Source: Aliiroseovarius sp. Z3 | Lineage (GTDB): Bacteria > Pseudomonadota > Alphaproteobacteria > Rhodobacterales > Rhodobacteraceae | Length of the DNA: 64,000 nucleotides | Reading direction: 5' to 3' | Assembly (NCBI RefSeq): GCF_029105185.1 | Contig: NZ_JAFMZK010000004.1 | Coordinates: forward strand, 186,001 to 250,000 | In this document: in pieces, positions 15,837 to 24,933 of the stretch | Layout: each line of letters starts with the position of its first letter | Numbering within the stretch: position 1 is the stretch's first letter | Translations under genes and position numbers: made by a program | Notes under the pieces: model-generated | What the model was told of the DNA's origin: nothing | The model's input: the letters and a program-made list of their open reading frames with translations, nothing else | The model's database searches: none

Positions 15837-16811
15837 TTACCAGCGGATCACCACAGCGCCCCAGGCCAGACCGCCACCGATGGCTTCGGTGACAATAAGA
15901 TCACCTTGCTTGATCTTACCCTCAGCGCAACCGACAGACAGGGCCAGTGGAATTGAAGCCGCCGAGGTATTGCCATGGTCCTGCACGGTCAGGATCACCC
16001 GATCCATCGGCACGCCCATCTTCTTGGCGGTGCCCTGAATGATGCGGATATTGGCTTGATGCGGCACGATCCAATCCAGATCGTCATCCGTCAGCCCGAC
16101 CTTGTTCAACGCGGTTTCGGCGGTTTCGGTCAGTTTGCCGACGGCTTGCCGAAACAGTGGATTGCCCTGCATCCGCAAGTGGCCCGAGGTCTGCGTCGTC
16201 GACACGCCGCCATCCACATAAAGCATCTCGCGCATACGTCCGTCGGAATTCAGATCGGCCGACAGGATGCCGCGATCCGTATTCTCGCCGCTGCCGTCCT
16301 GCGCTTCCAGCACCAAGGCACCCGCACCGTCACCGAACAGGACACATGTTGATCTGTCCGTCATGTCCAGAATGCGCGAAAAGGTTTCTGCGCCGATCAC
16401 CAGCACCCGGTTGACTTGTCCAGACATGATCAGCGCGTTGGCATTGGTCAGGGCAAAAACAAAGCCCGCGCAGACGGCTTGCACATCGAAGCCAAAGCCG
16501 CGGGACATGCCAAGCTCGTTCTGGACCATGGTGGCAACGGAAGGGAAGGTCAGGTCAGGTGTCGACGTGGCCACAACGATGGCGTCCACGTCGTCCACGT
16601 CCAGACCGGCGTTTTCCAATGCAGCGCGGGCGGCGTGGGTCGCCATCTGCGAGGTGGTTTCCCCTTCGGCGGCAAAATGGCGCCGTTCAATGCCGGACCG
16701 CGTGCGAATCCATTCGTCCGAGGTGTCGACAATCTTCTCAAAATACGAATTCGGGACGACGCGTTCGGGCAGATAATGCCCGACGCCCGTGACCACGGCG
16801 CGTTTTATCAT
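15837..16811 (-). CDS. fabH: Beta-ketoacyl-ACP synthase III
   Basis: Starts fatty acid synthesis by condensing acetyl-CoA with malonyl-ACP. A 324-residue thiolase-fold protein with catalytic Cys114 in VQAVCAGFVF, His in IVPHQANIRI and Asn in DHGNTSAASIP, the standard FabH triad. The N-terminal block TSDEWIRTRSGIERR is also typical. Its ATG overlaps the plsX stop codon (16808-16811), so plsX and fabH are co-translated, linking phospholipid and fatty acid initiation. Confidence 0.97.
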   Translation of the reverse strand: MIKRAVVTGVGHYLPERVVPNSYFEKIVDTSDEWIRTRSGIERRHFAAEGETTSQMATHAARAALENAGLDVDDVDAIVVATSTPDLTFPSVATMVQNELGMSRGFGFDVQAVCAGFVFALTNANALIMSGQVNRVLVIGAETFSRILDMTDRSTCVLFGDGAGALVLEAQDGSGENTDRGILSADLNSDGRMREMLYVDGGVSTTQTSGHLRMQGNPLFRQAVGKLTETAETALNKVGLTDDDLDWIVPHQANIRIIQGTAKKMGVPMDRVILTVQDHGNTSAASIPLALSVGCAEGKIKQGDLIVTEAIGGGLAWGAVVIRW

Positions 16812-17896
16812 TCTTGCTGCTCACCTTGCCGGCTTTCCGTTGCGACATCTTGGCGTGATGCGTCGCCGGATGCAACCCGGGCCGCAAGCTTCTGATTGAA
16901 GCCACCCTTGGCCAGTTGAAACGCCAGTCGGACAGCGGCGGATATCCCCGTCGCATCTGCCGATCCATGGCTTTTGACAACTGTTCCGTTCAGGCCAAGG
17001 AACACGCCGCCATTGTTGCGGCTGGGGTCTACGCGTTGGCTCATGCGCTTCAGCGGTCCCATGGCCAGAAGGGCGGCGATCTTGGACAGGATCGTCGCGC
17101 CGAACGCCTCGCGCAGCAGGCCCGAGATCAGCTTGGCTGTGCCTTCACCCGTCTTCAACGCGATATTGCCCGTAAAGCCATCCGTCACGATAACGTCGAC
17201 CTGGTCAGAAGGCAGGTCGACGCCCTCGATAAACCCGACAAAGTCAATCTGTGCCCCTTCGGCGGCGTTCGCGATCAACTCATGTGCGGCTTTCAATTCG
17301 TTGCGACCCTTGTGCTCTTCGGTGCCGACATTCAGCAGGCCCACGCGCGGGCGGGTTATACCCAAACCGTTGCGGGCATAAGACGCCCCCATCATCGCGT
17401 ATTGCAGCAGGTCATCTTCATCGGCGCGCACATCAGCGCCCACATCCAGCATCACGTTGAACCCGGACGGATTGCGAGACGGCCACAGGCAGGCAATGGC
17501 GGGGCGGTTCACGCCGGGCAACTTACGCAGGCGTACCATCGACAACAGCATCAAGGCGCCGGTGTTGCCGCAGCTGACGACGACTTCGGCGTCACCATCG
17601 CGCACCGCATCAATTGCGGACCACATCGAGGTTTTCTGGCCGTTGCGCATCACCTGGCTGGGCTTGTCGTCCATCGTGACCACTTCGTCGGCATGACGAA
17701 TCTCGCAAACGTCAGCCAAATCCTTGTGGCGGGCGACCAGTTGTTCAAGCTCGGTCTTGTTGCCGTGCAGAATGAACCCGATTTCCGGGTTCTTATCCGC
17801 AGACAGCGCAAGACCGGCAACAACTGCTGCCGGTCCGAGATCTCCGCCCATGGCGTCGACCGATACGATTGTGCGTTTGGGGGCGTTCATTGTCAT
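16808..17896 (-). CDS. plsX: Phosphate acyltransferase PlsX
   Basis: Converts acyl-ACP to acyl-phosphate for phosphatidic acid synthesis with PlsY. The 362-residue protein shows SVDAMGGDLGP near the N-terminus, VVSCGNTGALM, NPSGFNVMLDVGADV and VTDGFTGNIALKTGEGTAKL. Two in-frame ATGs (17896 and 17890) lie close together. It sits 56 bases downstream of rpmF and overlaps fabH by 4 bases. Confidence 0.96.
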   Translation of the reverse strand: MTMNAPKRTIVSVDAMGGDLGPAAVVAGLALSADKNPEIGFILHGNKTELEQLVARHKDLADVCEIRHADEVVTMDDKPSQVMRNGQKTSMWSAIDAVRDGDAEVVVSCGNTGALMLLSMVRLRKLPGVNRPAIACLWPSRNPSGFNVMLDVGADVRADEDDLLQYAMMGASYARNGLGITRPRVGLLNVGTEEHKGRNELKAAHELIANAAEGAQIDFVGFIEGVDLPSDQVDVIVTDGFTGNIALKTGEGTAKLISGLLREAFGATILSKIAALLAMGPLKRMSQRVDPSRNNGGVFLGLNGTVVKSHGSADATGISAAVRLAFQLAKGGFNQKLAARVASGDASRQDVATESRQGEQQE

Positions 17897-17952
17897 TCGT
17901 TATCCCATGCTCGGGGATTTTCTGACATGCCCGCCCGCATCGGGCAAGAGGC

Positions 17953-18162
17953 TTACGCCGCGTCCTCGTCGTCGAAGTCAACTTCGTCGGCAATTGCAAC
18001 GACTTCGCGGTCGTCATAATGGCCGCACGAGGGGCACACGTGGTGGGGGCGCTTCAGCTCGCCGCAGTTCGAACATTCGTTCGGGTTCGCGGCAACCAGG
18101 GCGTCATGCGCACGGCGGTTGTTGCGGCGCGACTTCGATACTTTGTTCTGTTGGACAGCCAT
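17953..18162 (-). CDS. rpmF: 50S ribosomal protein L32
   Basis: A 69-residue ribosomal protein. It begins [20 protein letters not shown], the standard L32 start, and carries a zinc-ribbon pair [18 protein letters not shown] (the zinc-binding form). The acidic C-terminal tail is a usual alphaproteobacterial addition. The gene heads the plsX-fabH-ihfA-merR group and follows DUF177 after 257 bases with no visible gene. Confidence 0.96.
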   Translation of the reverse strand: MAVQQNKVSKSRRNNRRAHDALVAANPNECSNCGELKRPHHVCPSCGHYDDREVVAIADEVDFDDEDAA

Positions 18163-18419
18163 GGTCTCAACCTTCGGTTTCGGGGGCGTCATCGCCCGGT
18201 GTCATTCTGGGGCACAATGGCCCGGTGTTCTCAAGTCATTCCTGAGTCTCGGCGCCTCATACGCGGTTTGCGGTGCGCTGTCCAACCCATCTTTTGGAAG
18301 AAGGCGGGAAAATACTGCCTTTCTTGATTCTTGCAAGGGCGAATTGTGCCATGTGCGAGGGAATATCGCGGATTTCCAGCAAATATTCGGTTCAAACCGC
18401 GCAATCGCCCGTGCCGAGC

Positions 18420-18992
18420 CTATTTGTCCTTCCCCGACAACTTGTCGCGCAGATCAGAAAGGCCCGCAAAAGGTTTGGCGTCGTCATCAGTCATGGGCTT
18501 GGTGCCCGGCGCTGCAAAAACACTTTCCTGAACCTCGGCGCCCTCAACACGGGGATATAAGGGAAGTGCAAGAGCCAGCGCTTCTATCATCACCTGGCCC
18601 AAGTCGATCACAGCCCCCAATGCGTCGACATTGTCATCCTCGGGCATTTCGACCTCTTCACCGCTATCCGGCTCGGTCAGGTCTTTCAGCCACCGACGCT
18701 CAACCGTGTCATCTATCCGGGTTGTGACAGGATCCAGCGTAACCACGCAATCCTGTATTACCGTCGCACCAAGCTCCGCCACCATTTGCCAGTCGCGCTT
18801 GCCCAGTGGTTTCAGTTCGCCCGAAAATCTCAGCTTACGCACGCCAGTGATGCCAAGATCGGCTGCGATCGCAGCGCATACGTTCTGATCTGGCACAAGT
18901 TCAAACCGGGTCGGGCGGCTGGTCGGAAGGTCGGCCACGCGAACGGGATGAGTGAACGGCAGAGCATCGCCGGTTGGGGTTGTGTTGGTCAT
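18420..18992 (-). CDS. DUF177 (YceD-family) protein
   Basis: A 190-residue protein of the YceD/DUF177 family, usually encoded next to rpmF as here. It has FSGELKPLGKRDWQMVAELG, then ATVIQDCVVTLDPV, and the acidic block MPEDDNVDALGAVIDLGQVM with ALALPLYPR. In other organisms the family is linked to 23S rRNA maturation and rpmF co-expression. There is no signal peptide. It is divergent from the bamE-like gene. Confidence 0.85.
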   Translation of the reverse strand: MTNTTPTGDALPFTHPVRVADLPTSRPTRFELVPDQNVCAAIAADLGITGVRKLRFSGELKPLGKRDWQMVAELGATVIQDCVVTLDPVTTRIDDTVERRWLKDLTEPDSGEEVEMPEDDNVDALGAVIDLGQVMIEALALALPLYPRVEGAEVQESVFAAPGTKPMTDDDAKPFAGLSDLRDKLSGKDK

Positions 18993-19140
18993 ATTGCGTC
19001 TCCGCTGATTGTTCGGTGTCGCGTTTGGTCAAGCATATCCATATACCAAGCGAAGAATGCCCGTGATCGTTTCTTGAACCACGCGCGATCCTAGGCTAAG
19101 CCGATACCCAAGACAGAGTGGCGAACGCAAGGGGGGCGGT

Positions 19141-19614
19141 ATGTCTTATCTGCGCCAAATGGGCAGGAATATGGGCAAGATGGTCGGGGCGATGCTGCTT
19201 CTGGCGCTTGTAGCTGGCTGTTCGGCAACATACCGCAATCACGGATATATGCCGCCGAAGGAAGATGTCGATCTGATTGAGGTCGGCAAAGACACGCGCG
19301 AAACCGTCGCGGCGTCGATCGGTAAGCCGGGGACGTCTGGCCTGCTGGCGGACAGCGGTTATTACTATGTGCGCTCGCGCTTCAAACACTACCTTTACAA
19401 CGCCCCGCAAGAAATAGACCGCGAAGTATTGGCGATCTCCTTCACTCAAGGGGGCGTTGTTGAGAATATCGAACGCTTCGGGCTTGAGGACGGTCGTGTG
19501 ATCGTGCTGGAACGCCGCGTGACCGATAGCAACATCAAGGGGATCGGGTTCCTGCGACAGCTGTTTGGGTCCATTGGCCGGATCGACGTGGCCGAACAAA
19601 TCCGCGGAAATTAA
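19141..19614 (+). CDS. bamE: BamE/SmpA-OmlA family outer membrane assembly lipoprotein
   Basis: A 157-residue lipoprotein with a signal peptide ending in lipobox LVAGC (Cys about 23), then a SmpA/OmlA domain: MPPKEDVDLIEVGKDTRE, VAASIGKPG, YYYVRSRFKHYLY, REVLAISFTQGGVVENIERFG. BamE helps the BAM complex insert outer membrane proteins. The start could also be the ATG at 19171 (MGKMVGAMLLL), giving a shorter signal. A strong terminator follows. It is divergent from DUF177. Confidence 0.85.
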   Translation: MSYLRQMGRNMGKMVGAMLLLALVAGCSATYRNHGYMPPKEDVDLIEVGKDTRETVAASIGKPGTSGLLADSGYYYVRSRFKHYLYNAPQEIDREVLAISFTQGGVVENIERFGLEDGRVIVLERRVTDSNIKGIGFLRQLFGSIGRIDVAEQIRGN

Positions 19615-19637
19615 CCGTCGGTGATCATGAATGAACC

Positions 19638-19668
19638 AGCGCGGCGCCGAAAGGTCGCCGCGCTTTTT
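19638..19668 (+). terminator. Rho-independent terminator after the bamE-like gene
   Basis: AGCGCGGCG (19638-19646) and CGCCGCGCT (19656-19664) form a 9-bp perfect stem with a 9-base loop (CCGAAAGGT), followed by TTTTT. Confidence 0.9.
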
Positions 19669-19771
19669 CGTTTTCTGGCATTGCCTCATAATTCTGTCAC
19701 ATCTTGTCGGCATCCCGTCAGAGACGCATATGTTGCAACAGGAAACCCCGCGTCAGGGGTGGAGGTATGAT

Positions 19772-20518
19772 ATGCCAACATTGACCACTGGCCGCTATAC
19801 GGCCCGTTTCGCAGAAACCGAGGCGGATATCCGGTCTGCGCAAGCCCTGCGTCATCGCTGTTTTCGGGGTGGGGATGGGCTGGATGCAGATTCTTTTGAT
19901 GAACGGTGTCGACACATGTTGATCGAAGATGCTGCGACCCAAACGCTGGTTGGGTGTTGCCGCCTGATGCCGCTTGAAAACGGCGCACGGATCGGGGACA
20001 GCTATGCCGCCCAGTATTACGAGCTGTCGGCCCTGCAATCCTATGATGCACCGATGATCGAGATGGGGCGGTTTTGCATTGCACCTGACGTGTTGGACGG
20101 GGCTGACATTCTGCGCCTCGCCTGGGCGATGATGACCAGATATGTGGAAGACGAAGGCATCGGGATGCTGTTTGGATGCTCATCGTTTCAAGGCACCGAT
20201 GCGGCCCGCTATCTGGACGCCTTCGCGATGTTGCGTGACAGGCATCTTGCCCCGAAGCGATGGCTGCCGCGGGTGAAAGCGCCCAAGGTGTTTCGCTTCG
20301 CCCAACGGATGCGGCGCAAACCAAATGCCAAGCTGGCCCTCAGTGCCATGCCGCCGCTTCTGCGCAGCTATCTTGTGATGGGTGGATGGGTCTCGGATCA
20401 CGCGGTGGTGGACCACGATCTGAACACGATGCATGTGTTCACCGGGCTTGAAGTGCGCGCCGTGCCGCCGGCCCGATTGCGTCTGTTGCGCGCTGTGTCG
20501 GGCCAAGCCTTCGGTTGA
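19772..20518 (+). CDS. olsB: L-ornithine N(alpha)-acyltransferase
   Basis: First step of ornithine lipid synthesis: adds a 3-hydroxyacyl chain to ornithine. The 248-residue protein has the GNAT-like fold of OlsB (ADIRSAQALRHRCFR, then DGLDADSFDERCRHMLIED, VGCCRLMPL, SYAAQYYELSAL, EMGRFCIAPD). The start at 19772 has GGAGGT six bases upstream; longer in-frame starts lie in the previous terminator. OlsA, the second enzyme, is not in the window. The C-terminal block PPLLRSYLVMGGWVSDHAV is family-typical. Confidence 0.9.
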   Translation: MPTLTTGRYTARFAETEADIRSAQALRHRCFRGGDGLDADSFDERCRHMLIEDAATQTLVGCCRLMPLENGARIGDSYAAQYYELSALQSYDAPMIEMGRFCIAPDVLDGADILRLAWAMMTRYVEDEGIGMLFGCSSFQGTDAARYLDAFAMLRDRHLAPKRWLPRVKAPKVFRFAQRMRRKPNAKLALSAMPPLLRSYLVMGGWVSDHAVVDHDLNTMHVFTGLEVRAVPPARLRLLRAVSGQAFG

Positions 20519-20549
20519 CGTCGCAATGCGGATTGCCTAACCCGGCGGC

Positions 20550-22376
20550 ATGGCTCGTATACCCCTTCTTCAGATGTCCGATATCTCGCTGACCTTTGGC
20601 GGCGATCCCGTGTTCGACGGGCTTGACCTTGTGGTGCAACCGGGTGACCGGGTGGCGTTGGTGGGGCGCAATGGATCGGGCAAATCCACCTTGATGAAAG
20701 TCATGGCGGGTTTGGTCGAACCTGACCACGGATCGCGCGTTCTGTCGCCCGGCGTATCAGTCGGATACATGGAACAGCATCCAGATTTAACGAAGTTTGC
20801 CACGCTGGGCGAATTTGCAACCTCTGGGCTTGAGCCGGGGCAGGACTATTTGGTCGAACGGGTGGCCGAGGGGCTGAAGCTGCGTCTGGATGCCCCGGTT
20901 GGTACGGCGTCTGGTGGGGAACGGCGGCGCGCTGCGCTGGCGAAGCTGCTGGCGGAAGCCCCGGACCTGATGCTGCTTGATGAACCAACCAACCATCTGG
21001 ACATTCAGGCAATCGAATGGCTTGAGGCCGAACTGTCCCAGACCCGCGCGGGTTTCGTTCTGATCAGCCACGACCGCGCTTTTCTGCGGGCGCTGACCCG
21101 TGCCACGCTGTGGGTGGATCGCGGACAGGTGCGGCGGCAGGAGAAGGGGTTTGAGCATTTCGAAGCGTGGCGCGACAAGGTTTGGGAAGAAGAAGACCAA
21201 AGCCGCCACAAACTGAACCGCAAGATAAAGGCAGAAGCCCGCTGGGCCGTTGAAGGCATCAGCGCGCGGCGCAAACGCAATCAGGGGCGTCTGCGGGCGC
21301 TGGGCGATCTGAAAGCGGAACGCGCGGCCCAAATCAAACGGCAGGGCGCTGCGGAAATGGCGCTTGAGGCTGGGCCGAAGTCGGGCCGTAAGGTGATCGA
21401 GGCGCGGGGTATTTCCAAATCCTACGGAGATCGTGTGATTCTGCGGGATTTTGATCTGCGCGTGATGCGTGGCGAAACCATCGCTTTTGTCGGTCCGAAC
21501 GGGGCGGGCAAGACCACGCTTCTGAAAATGCTGATCGGGCAGGAAACACCTGATACAGGCAGCGTGCAGCACGGCACAGGGCTGGAAGTCGCGGTGTTTG
21601 ATCAGAACCGCACCGGGCTGGTCGAAGATGACAGCCTGTGGGAAAACCTGACGGGCGACCCGGAAATGCGCGTGTCTGGCAAGGCCGACCAGGTGATGGT
21701 GCGCGGCAATCCCAAACACGTTGTCGGCTATCTGAAAGAATTTCTGTTTTCCGATGCGCAGGCGCGTGCGCCCGTGCGATCCTTGTCGGGGGGTGAGAAG
21801 GCGCGGCTGATTCTGGCCAAGATCATGGCGCGGCAGTCGAACCTTCTGGTGATGGACGAACCAACCAACGATCTGGACGTTGAAACGCTTGATCTGTTGC
21901 AAGAGCTGATCACTGCTTATGATGGCACGGTTCTGGTGGTCAGCCACGACCGTGATTTCCTTGACCGCGTGGCTGAACGCACCATCGCGATGGAAGGTGA
22001 CGGGCGCGCGACGATCTATCCGGGGGGGTGGTCCGACTATCAGGCACAGCGCGCCGGACGCGATACGATACCTGAGAAAAAGAAAGAAAAAACAAAGCCT
22101 AAATCGAACAACATAAAGCAAGACATGAAGCCCGAAACGGACGGTTTGTCGTTCACGGAACGCCACCGCCTTGATGCGCTTCCTGCCGAGATGGATCGCC
22201 TGTCTGCCGAGATTGCGAAACTGGAAGAGTTCCTTATGGACCCGGACCTGTTCACCAAGGAGCCTGTGAAATTCAAGAAGGCATCCGACGGGTTGGCCGA
22301 GCGGCAGAAAGCGCTTGTCGCCGCAGAAGAGGAATGGTTGACGTTGGAGGAAAAGGCGGACGCTGCGCGCGGGTGA
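20550..22376 (+). CDS. uup: ABC-F ATPase, Uup-like
   Basis: A 608-residue cytosolic protein with two ABC ATPase domains and no membrane segment: GRNGSGKS and LLDEPTNHLDIQ in domain 1, and GPNGAGKT, SLSGGEKARL and MDEPTNDLDVET in domain 2. A C-terminal coiled coil after about residue 515 (TERHRLDALPAEMDRLSAEI, then AKLEEFLMDPD) marks the Uup-type subgroup rather than EttA. Uup-like proteins act on ribosomes and on branched DNA. It follows olsB after 31 bases and is convergent with the methyltransferase gene. Confidence 0.85.
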   Translation: MARIPLLQMSDISLTFGGDPVFDGLDLVVQPGDRVALVGRNGSGKSTLMKVMAGLVEPDHGSRVLSPGVSVGYMEQHPDLTKFATLGEFATSGLEPGQDYLVERVAEGLKLRLDAPVGTASGGERRRAALAKLLAEAPDLMLLDEPTNHLDIQAIEWLEAELSQTRAGFVLISHDRAFLRALTRATLWVDRGQVRRQEKGFEHFEAWRDKVWEEEDQSRHKLNRKIKAEARWAVEGISARRKRNQGRLRALGDLKAERAAQIKRQGAAEMALEAGPKSGRKVIEARGISKSYGDRVILRDFDLRVMRGETIAFVGPNGAGKTTLLKMLIGQETPDTGSVQHGTGLEVAVFDQNRTGLVEDDSLWENLTGDPEMRVSGKADQVMVRGNPKHVVGYLKEFLFSDAQARAPVRSLSGGEKARLILAKIMARQSNLLVMDEPTNDLDVETLDLLQELITAYDGTVLVVSHDRDFLDRVAERTIAMEGDGRATIYPGGWSDYQAQRAGRDTIPEKKKEKTKPKSNNIKQDMKPETDGLSFTERHRLDALPAEMDRLSAEIAKLEEFLMDPDLFTKEPVKFKKASDGLAERQKALVAAEEEWLTLEEKADAARG

Positions 22377-22391
22377 CACGCGCAGCAAAGG

Positions 22392-23930
22392 CTATCGCGG
22401 CAGGTGGATGTTGAACCGTGCCCGAATGGCAGCATCTATCTGCGCATCGAAACGGGCGGCAGCGCGCTGCGCCAGTATCGCCTCTTTTCGTGCGGTGGCC
22501 GCGGCGATCAGATCAGGTTTCCCGACCTCAGCCCATTCCTTGGGGGACGTTCGGTCCCCAAGGGTCGGATAGACGAAATCCGTCTGCATCCGGCTGAGTG
22601 TCTGATCCTCGCCCAGATAATGACCGGGGCCGTCAAGGCAAACCGACTTCATCATCTCGATACTGACCGCATCCTCGTCAACCTCGATCCCACGCACACA
22701 GCGCAAAGCCTGACCAACGATATCGTCACCAAGGATCAGGCTTTCGTGGCAAAAGCCAAGAAGCGACGCGTGCATGCCTGCGGCCTCATACACCATGTTT
22801 AGCCCTGACAGGCCGGCCAACACGTTGGAACACATCTGTTCCCAGCCAGCCTGCATATCGGGCAGCTTCGAATCCGAGAACCCCGCAGCGGCCCCGCCGG
22901 GCAGGCCATAGAACTGGTGCATCTGGGCGCAACCCGCAGACATCAGCGCCTGTTCGCCCGATCCGCCCGACATCGCGCCAGACCTGAGGTCGACCAAAAA
23001 GGGCCATGTGCCGAAGATGGCCGGATGCCCCGGCGCAATGGCGTTGACATAGACGACGCCCGCCAGGCATTCCGCCACCGCCTGAACGATGGCACCGGCC
23101 AGTGTGGGGGGCGCTGTGGCCGTGGCCATGCCCGCAGACAACAGCAAGACAGGCATGCCTGCCGCGATCACCTTCTCCATCACTTGACAGCTTTCCGTGG
23201 CGAATTTCATCGGTGGCACGACAAAACAGTTGGTGTTCGACACGAAGGGGCGCGCGCGCCATGCGTCTTCGCCACCCGCGATCATGTGCAAAAGCTCTAT
23301 CCCGTCTTCTACGAAACCGGGTTCTGAAAACGAGACGCCCACATGTTTTTTCGTCCCCGACGTGCAGGCATAGATCGAGTTCAGATCCATCTCGCGGTTG
23401 TCGGGAATATCCCGGCAGACCATGGGGCGTTGCAGGAAATGGATGTTGTCCAGTTGATCGACGATGCGCGCGGCATCATGCAGATCTTGAACGGTGCTTT
23501 CACGATATTCCCGGCCATGCGGGTCGACCATGTGAACGGCCGCGCCTGCGGTGCCGTAATGGACACGTTTGCCGCTGAGGGTCAGGTCATGCTTTGGGTC
23601 GCGCCCGCACAGGGTGATATTCTTGGCTGCTTTGGCCAGCATGTCTTCGACCAATGCGCGTGGGAACCGAAGGCGTCCATCGTCGCCAAGGATTGCGCCC
23701 GCACGTGTCAGGATGTCGACCCCGGAAGGCGGCGCGTCCGCGAGACCGATTTGCTCCAAGGCATCCAGCGCGGCAAGGTGAATGCGATTGATGCCGTCCT
23801 GGGTGAGGGGCTTGAATGTGCCGCCTTCCATTCCCGCACGGACGGGGCGGACTTCTTGGGCAAGGGGGGCTGCGCGAAGGGCTGTGCGCGCAGCGCGACC
23901 GCCAGAGCGGCGGGATATAGATTTTGTCAT
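22392..23930 (-). CDS. Trimethylamine methyltransferase (MttB/MtgB) family protein, non-pyrrolysine
   Basis: A 512-residue member of the MttB superfamily, which transfers methyl groups from quaternary amines to a corrinoid protein. It has GRDPKHDLTLSGKRVHYGTA, LQRPMVCRDIP, SFSEPGFVEDGIELLHMIAG and GSGEQALMSAGCAQMHQFYG. The ORF is unbroken, with no in-frame amber codon, so it lacks pyrrolysine and belongs with MtgB-like glycine betaine or related methyltransferases. No corrinoid protein or RamA-like activator gene is seen nearby, so its partner must be elsewhere. A small ORF with a strong ribosome site lies 49 bases upstream (23979-24062). Confidence 0.85.
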   Translation of the reverse strand: MTKSISRRSGGRAARTALRAAPLAQEVRPVRAGMEGGTFKPLTQDGINRIHLAALDALEQIGLADAPPSGVDILTRAGAILGDDGRLRFPRALVEDMLAKAAKNITLCGRDPKHDLTLSGKRVHYGTAGAAVHMVDPHGREYRESTVQDLHDAARIVDQLDNIHFLQRPMVCRDIPDNREMDLNSIYACTSGTKKHVGVSFSEPGFVEDGIELLHMIAGGEDAWRARPFVSNTNCFVVPPMKFATESCQVMEKVIAAGMPVLLLSAGMATATAPPTLAGAIVQAVAECLAGVVYVNAIAPGHPAIFGTWPFLVDLRSGAMSGGSGEQALMSAGCAQMHQFYGLPGGAAAGFSDSKLPDMQAGWEQMCSNVLAGLSGLNMVYEAAGMHASLLGFCHESLILGDDIVGQALRCVRGIEVDEDAVSIEMMKSVCLDGPGHYLGEDQTLSRMQTDFVYPTLGDRTSPKEWAEVGKPDLIAAATARKEAILAQRAAARFDAQIDAAIRARFNIHLPR

Positions 23931-23978
23931 AGGATGAACCTGATCTGATTGCAGTGCCGGGGTGTTACAGTGAACCCC

Positions 23979-24062
23979 TCAGGGCCGCCCGCGCGCCGCC
24001 CGCCCGCGCTCGGCCCCGATGGTGCGCACAACAATTGAAATGAGCCAGTCCAACCGATCCAT
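23979..24062 (-). CDS. Possible 27-residue small protein upstream of the MttB-like gene
   Basis: On the minus strand a strong GAGGAGGA site is followed at a good distance by an ATG (24060-24062) opening a 27-codon reading frame: MDRLDWLISIVVRTIGAERG followed by a basic Arg/Ala/Gly tail. The first half is amphipathic or membrane-active in pattern and the tail is Arg-rich. It could be a small membrane-associated protein or a leader peptide controlling mttB. Its existence rests on the ribosome site only. Confidence 0.45.
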   Translation of the reverse strand: MDRLDWLISIVVRTIGAERGRAARGRP

Positions 24063-24147
24063 TTCCGTCCTCCTCACCCCAAGCGTAGCGGGTCAGGAAA
24101 CGACAGGTCTGTTCTGTTCGCGTCATGCAAAGCGACTAATTTCGGCC

Positions 24148-24789
24148 TTACGCGCCCACCACCATCACAACAGCGGCGTAATGCGCCGCTGCGCCCAGCA
24201 GCACGTGGACATGCCAGATGGCGCGGTTGAAGGGCAGATGTTCGCCAAGATGGAAGAATATCCCCAAGGTAAACAACAGCCCGCCACCAACCAGCAGGAC
24301 CAGCACAACCGGGCTGAACGCGGCGATCAGCGGTCCGATCATCAGAACCGCCATCCATCCTTGCATCAAGGTCAGCATCAGGCCAAACCGTTCGAACCGA
24401 CCGAAGAAAAACAGCTTCATGGCGACGCCGACGATGGCCAGTGTCCAAGCTGCGGCCACCAAAGCGTATCCGTTGGTGCCGCCAATTCCGATCAAGGCAA
24501 TTGGCGTATAAGTGCCTGCAATCATGACATAAATCGCTGCATGGTCGAATTTGCGCAGCACTTGGCGCGCAGATCGGTGCAGCGTCATGTTATACGCGGC
24601 AGAAAGCGTGAAACTTGCGATCAATCCTGCCCCATAGGCCAACATCGGTGGCAGTCGGCCCAGTGGCGCATCACCCATGGCCCAGTAAATAAGGGCAACC
24701 GATCCGATAATTGCAGCGATCACCCCAAGACCATGCACAACGCCATCGGCGACGTACTCGTGGTATGTAAAGTCCTTCCCGAACTCCAT
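24148..24789 (-). CDS. Haemolysin III / PAQR-family membrane protein
   Basis: A 213-residue integral membrane protein with about seven hydrophobic segments. Family marks: an N-terminal YHEYVADGVVHGLGV with the conserved His, then SAAYNMTLHRSARQVLRKFDHAAIYVMIAGTYTP split across the second and third helices, and the C-terminal HLGEHLPFNRAIWHVHVLLG with the metal-binding His cluster. The family includes YqfA and adiponectin-receptor homologues; hydrolase activity is likely, haemolysis is not shown. The gene stands alone between two other minus-strand genes. Confidence 0.9.
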   Translation of the reverse strand: MEFGKDFTYHEYVADGVVHGLGVIAAIIGSVALIYWAMGDAPLGRLPPMLAYGAGLIASFTLSAAYNMTLHRSARQVLRKFDHAAIYVMIAGTYTPIALIGIGGTNGYALVAAAWTLAIVGVAMKLFFFGRFERFGLMLTLMQGWMAVLMIGPLIAAFSPVVLVLLVGGGLLFTLGIFFHLGEHLPFNRAIWHVHVLLGAAAHYAAVVMVVGA

Positions 24790-24933
24790 TGGATTCCCCT
24801 TTCGCCTATCAAATAGATAAGAACCAAAGTGGGTGCCGGCATGCCGTTATGCGGTAAATTTAATGTCCGCCGCATAGGGCACGACCCACATCCAGTTTAT
24901 ACACTGGCGCGGAAATGTAAAGATTTCTTGCTA

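Noticed and set aside
20787-22388. A 533-residue open frame antisense to the ABC-F gene
   Set aside because: Shadow of an unambiguous ABC-F gene with two intact ATPase domains.
22392-23930. Pyrrolysine use in the MttB homologue
   Set aside because: The frame has no in-frame TAG, so pyrrolysine is not needed.
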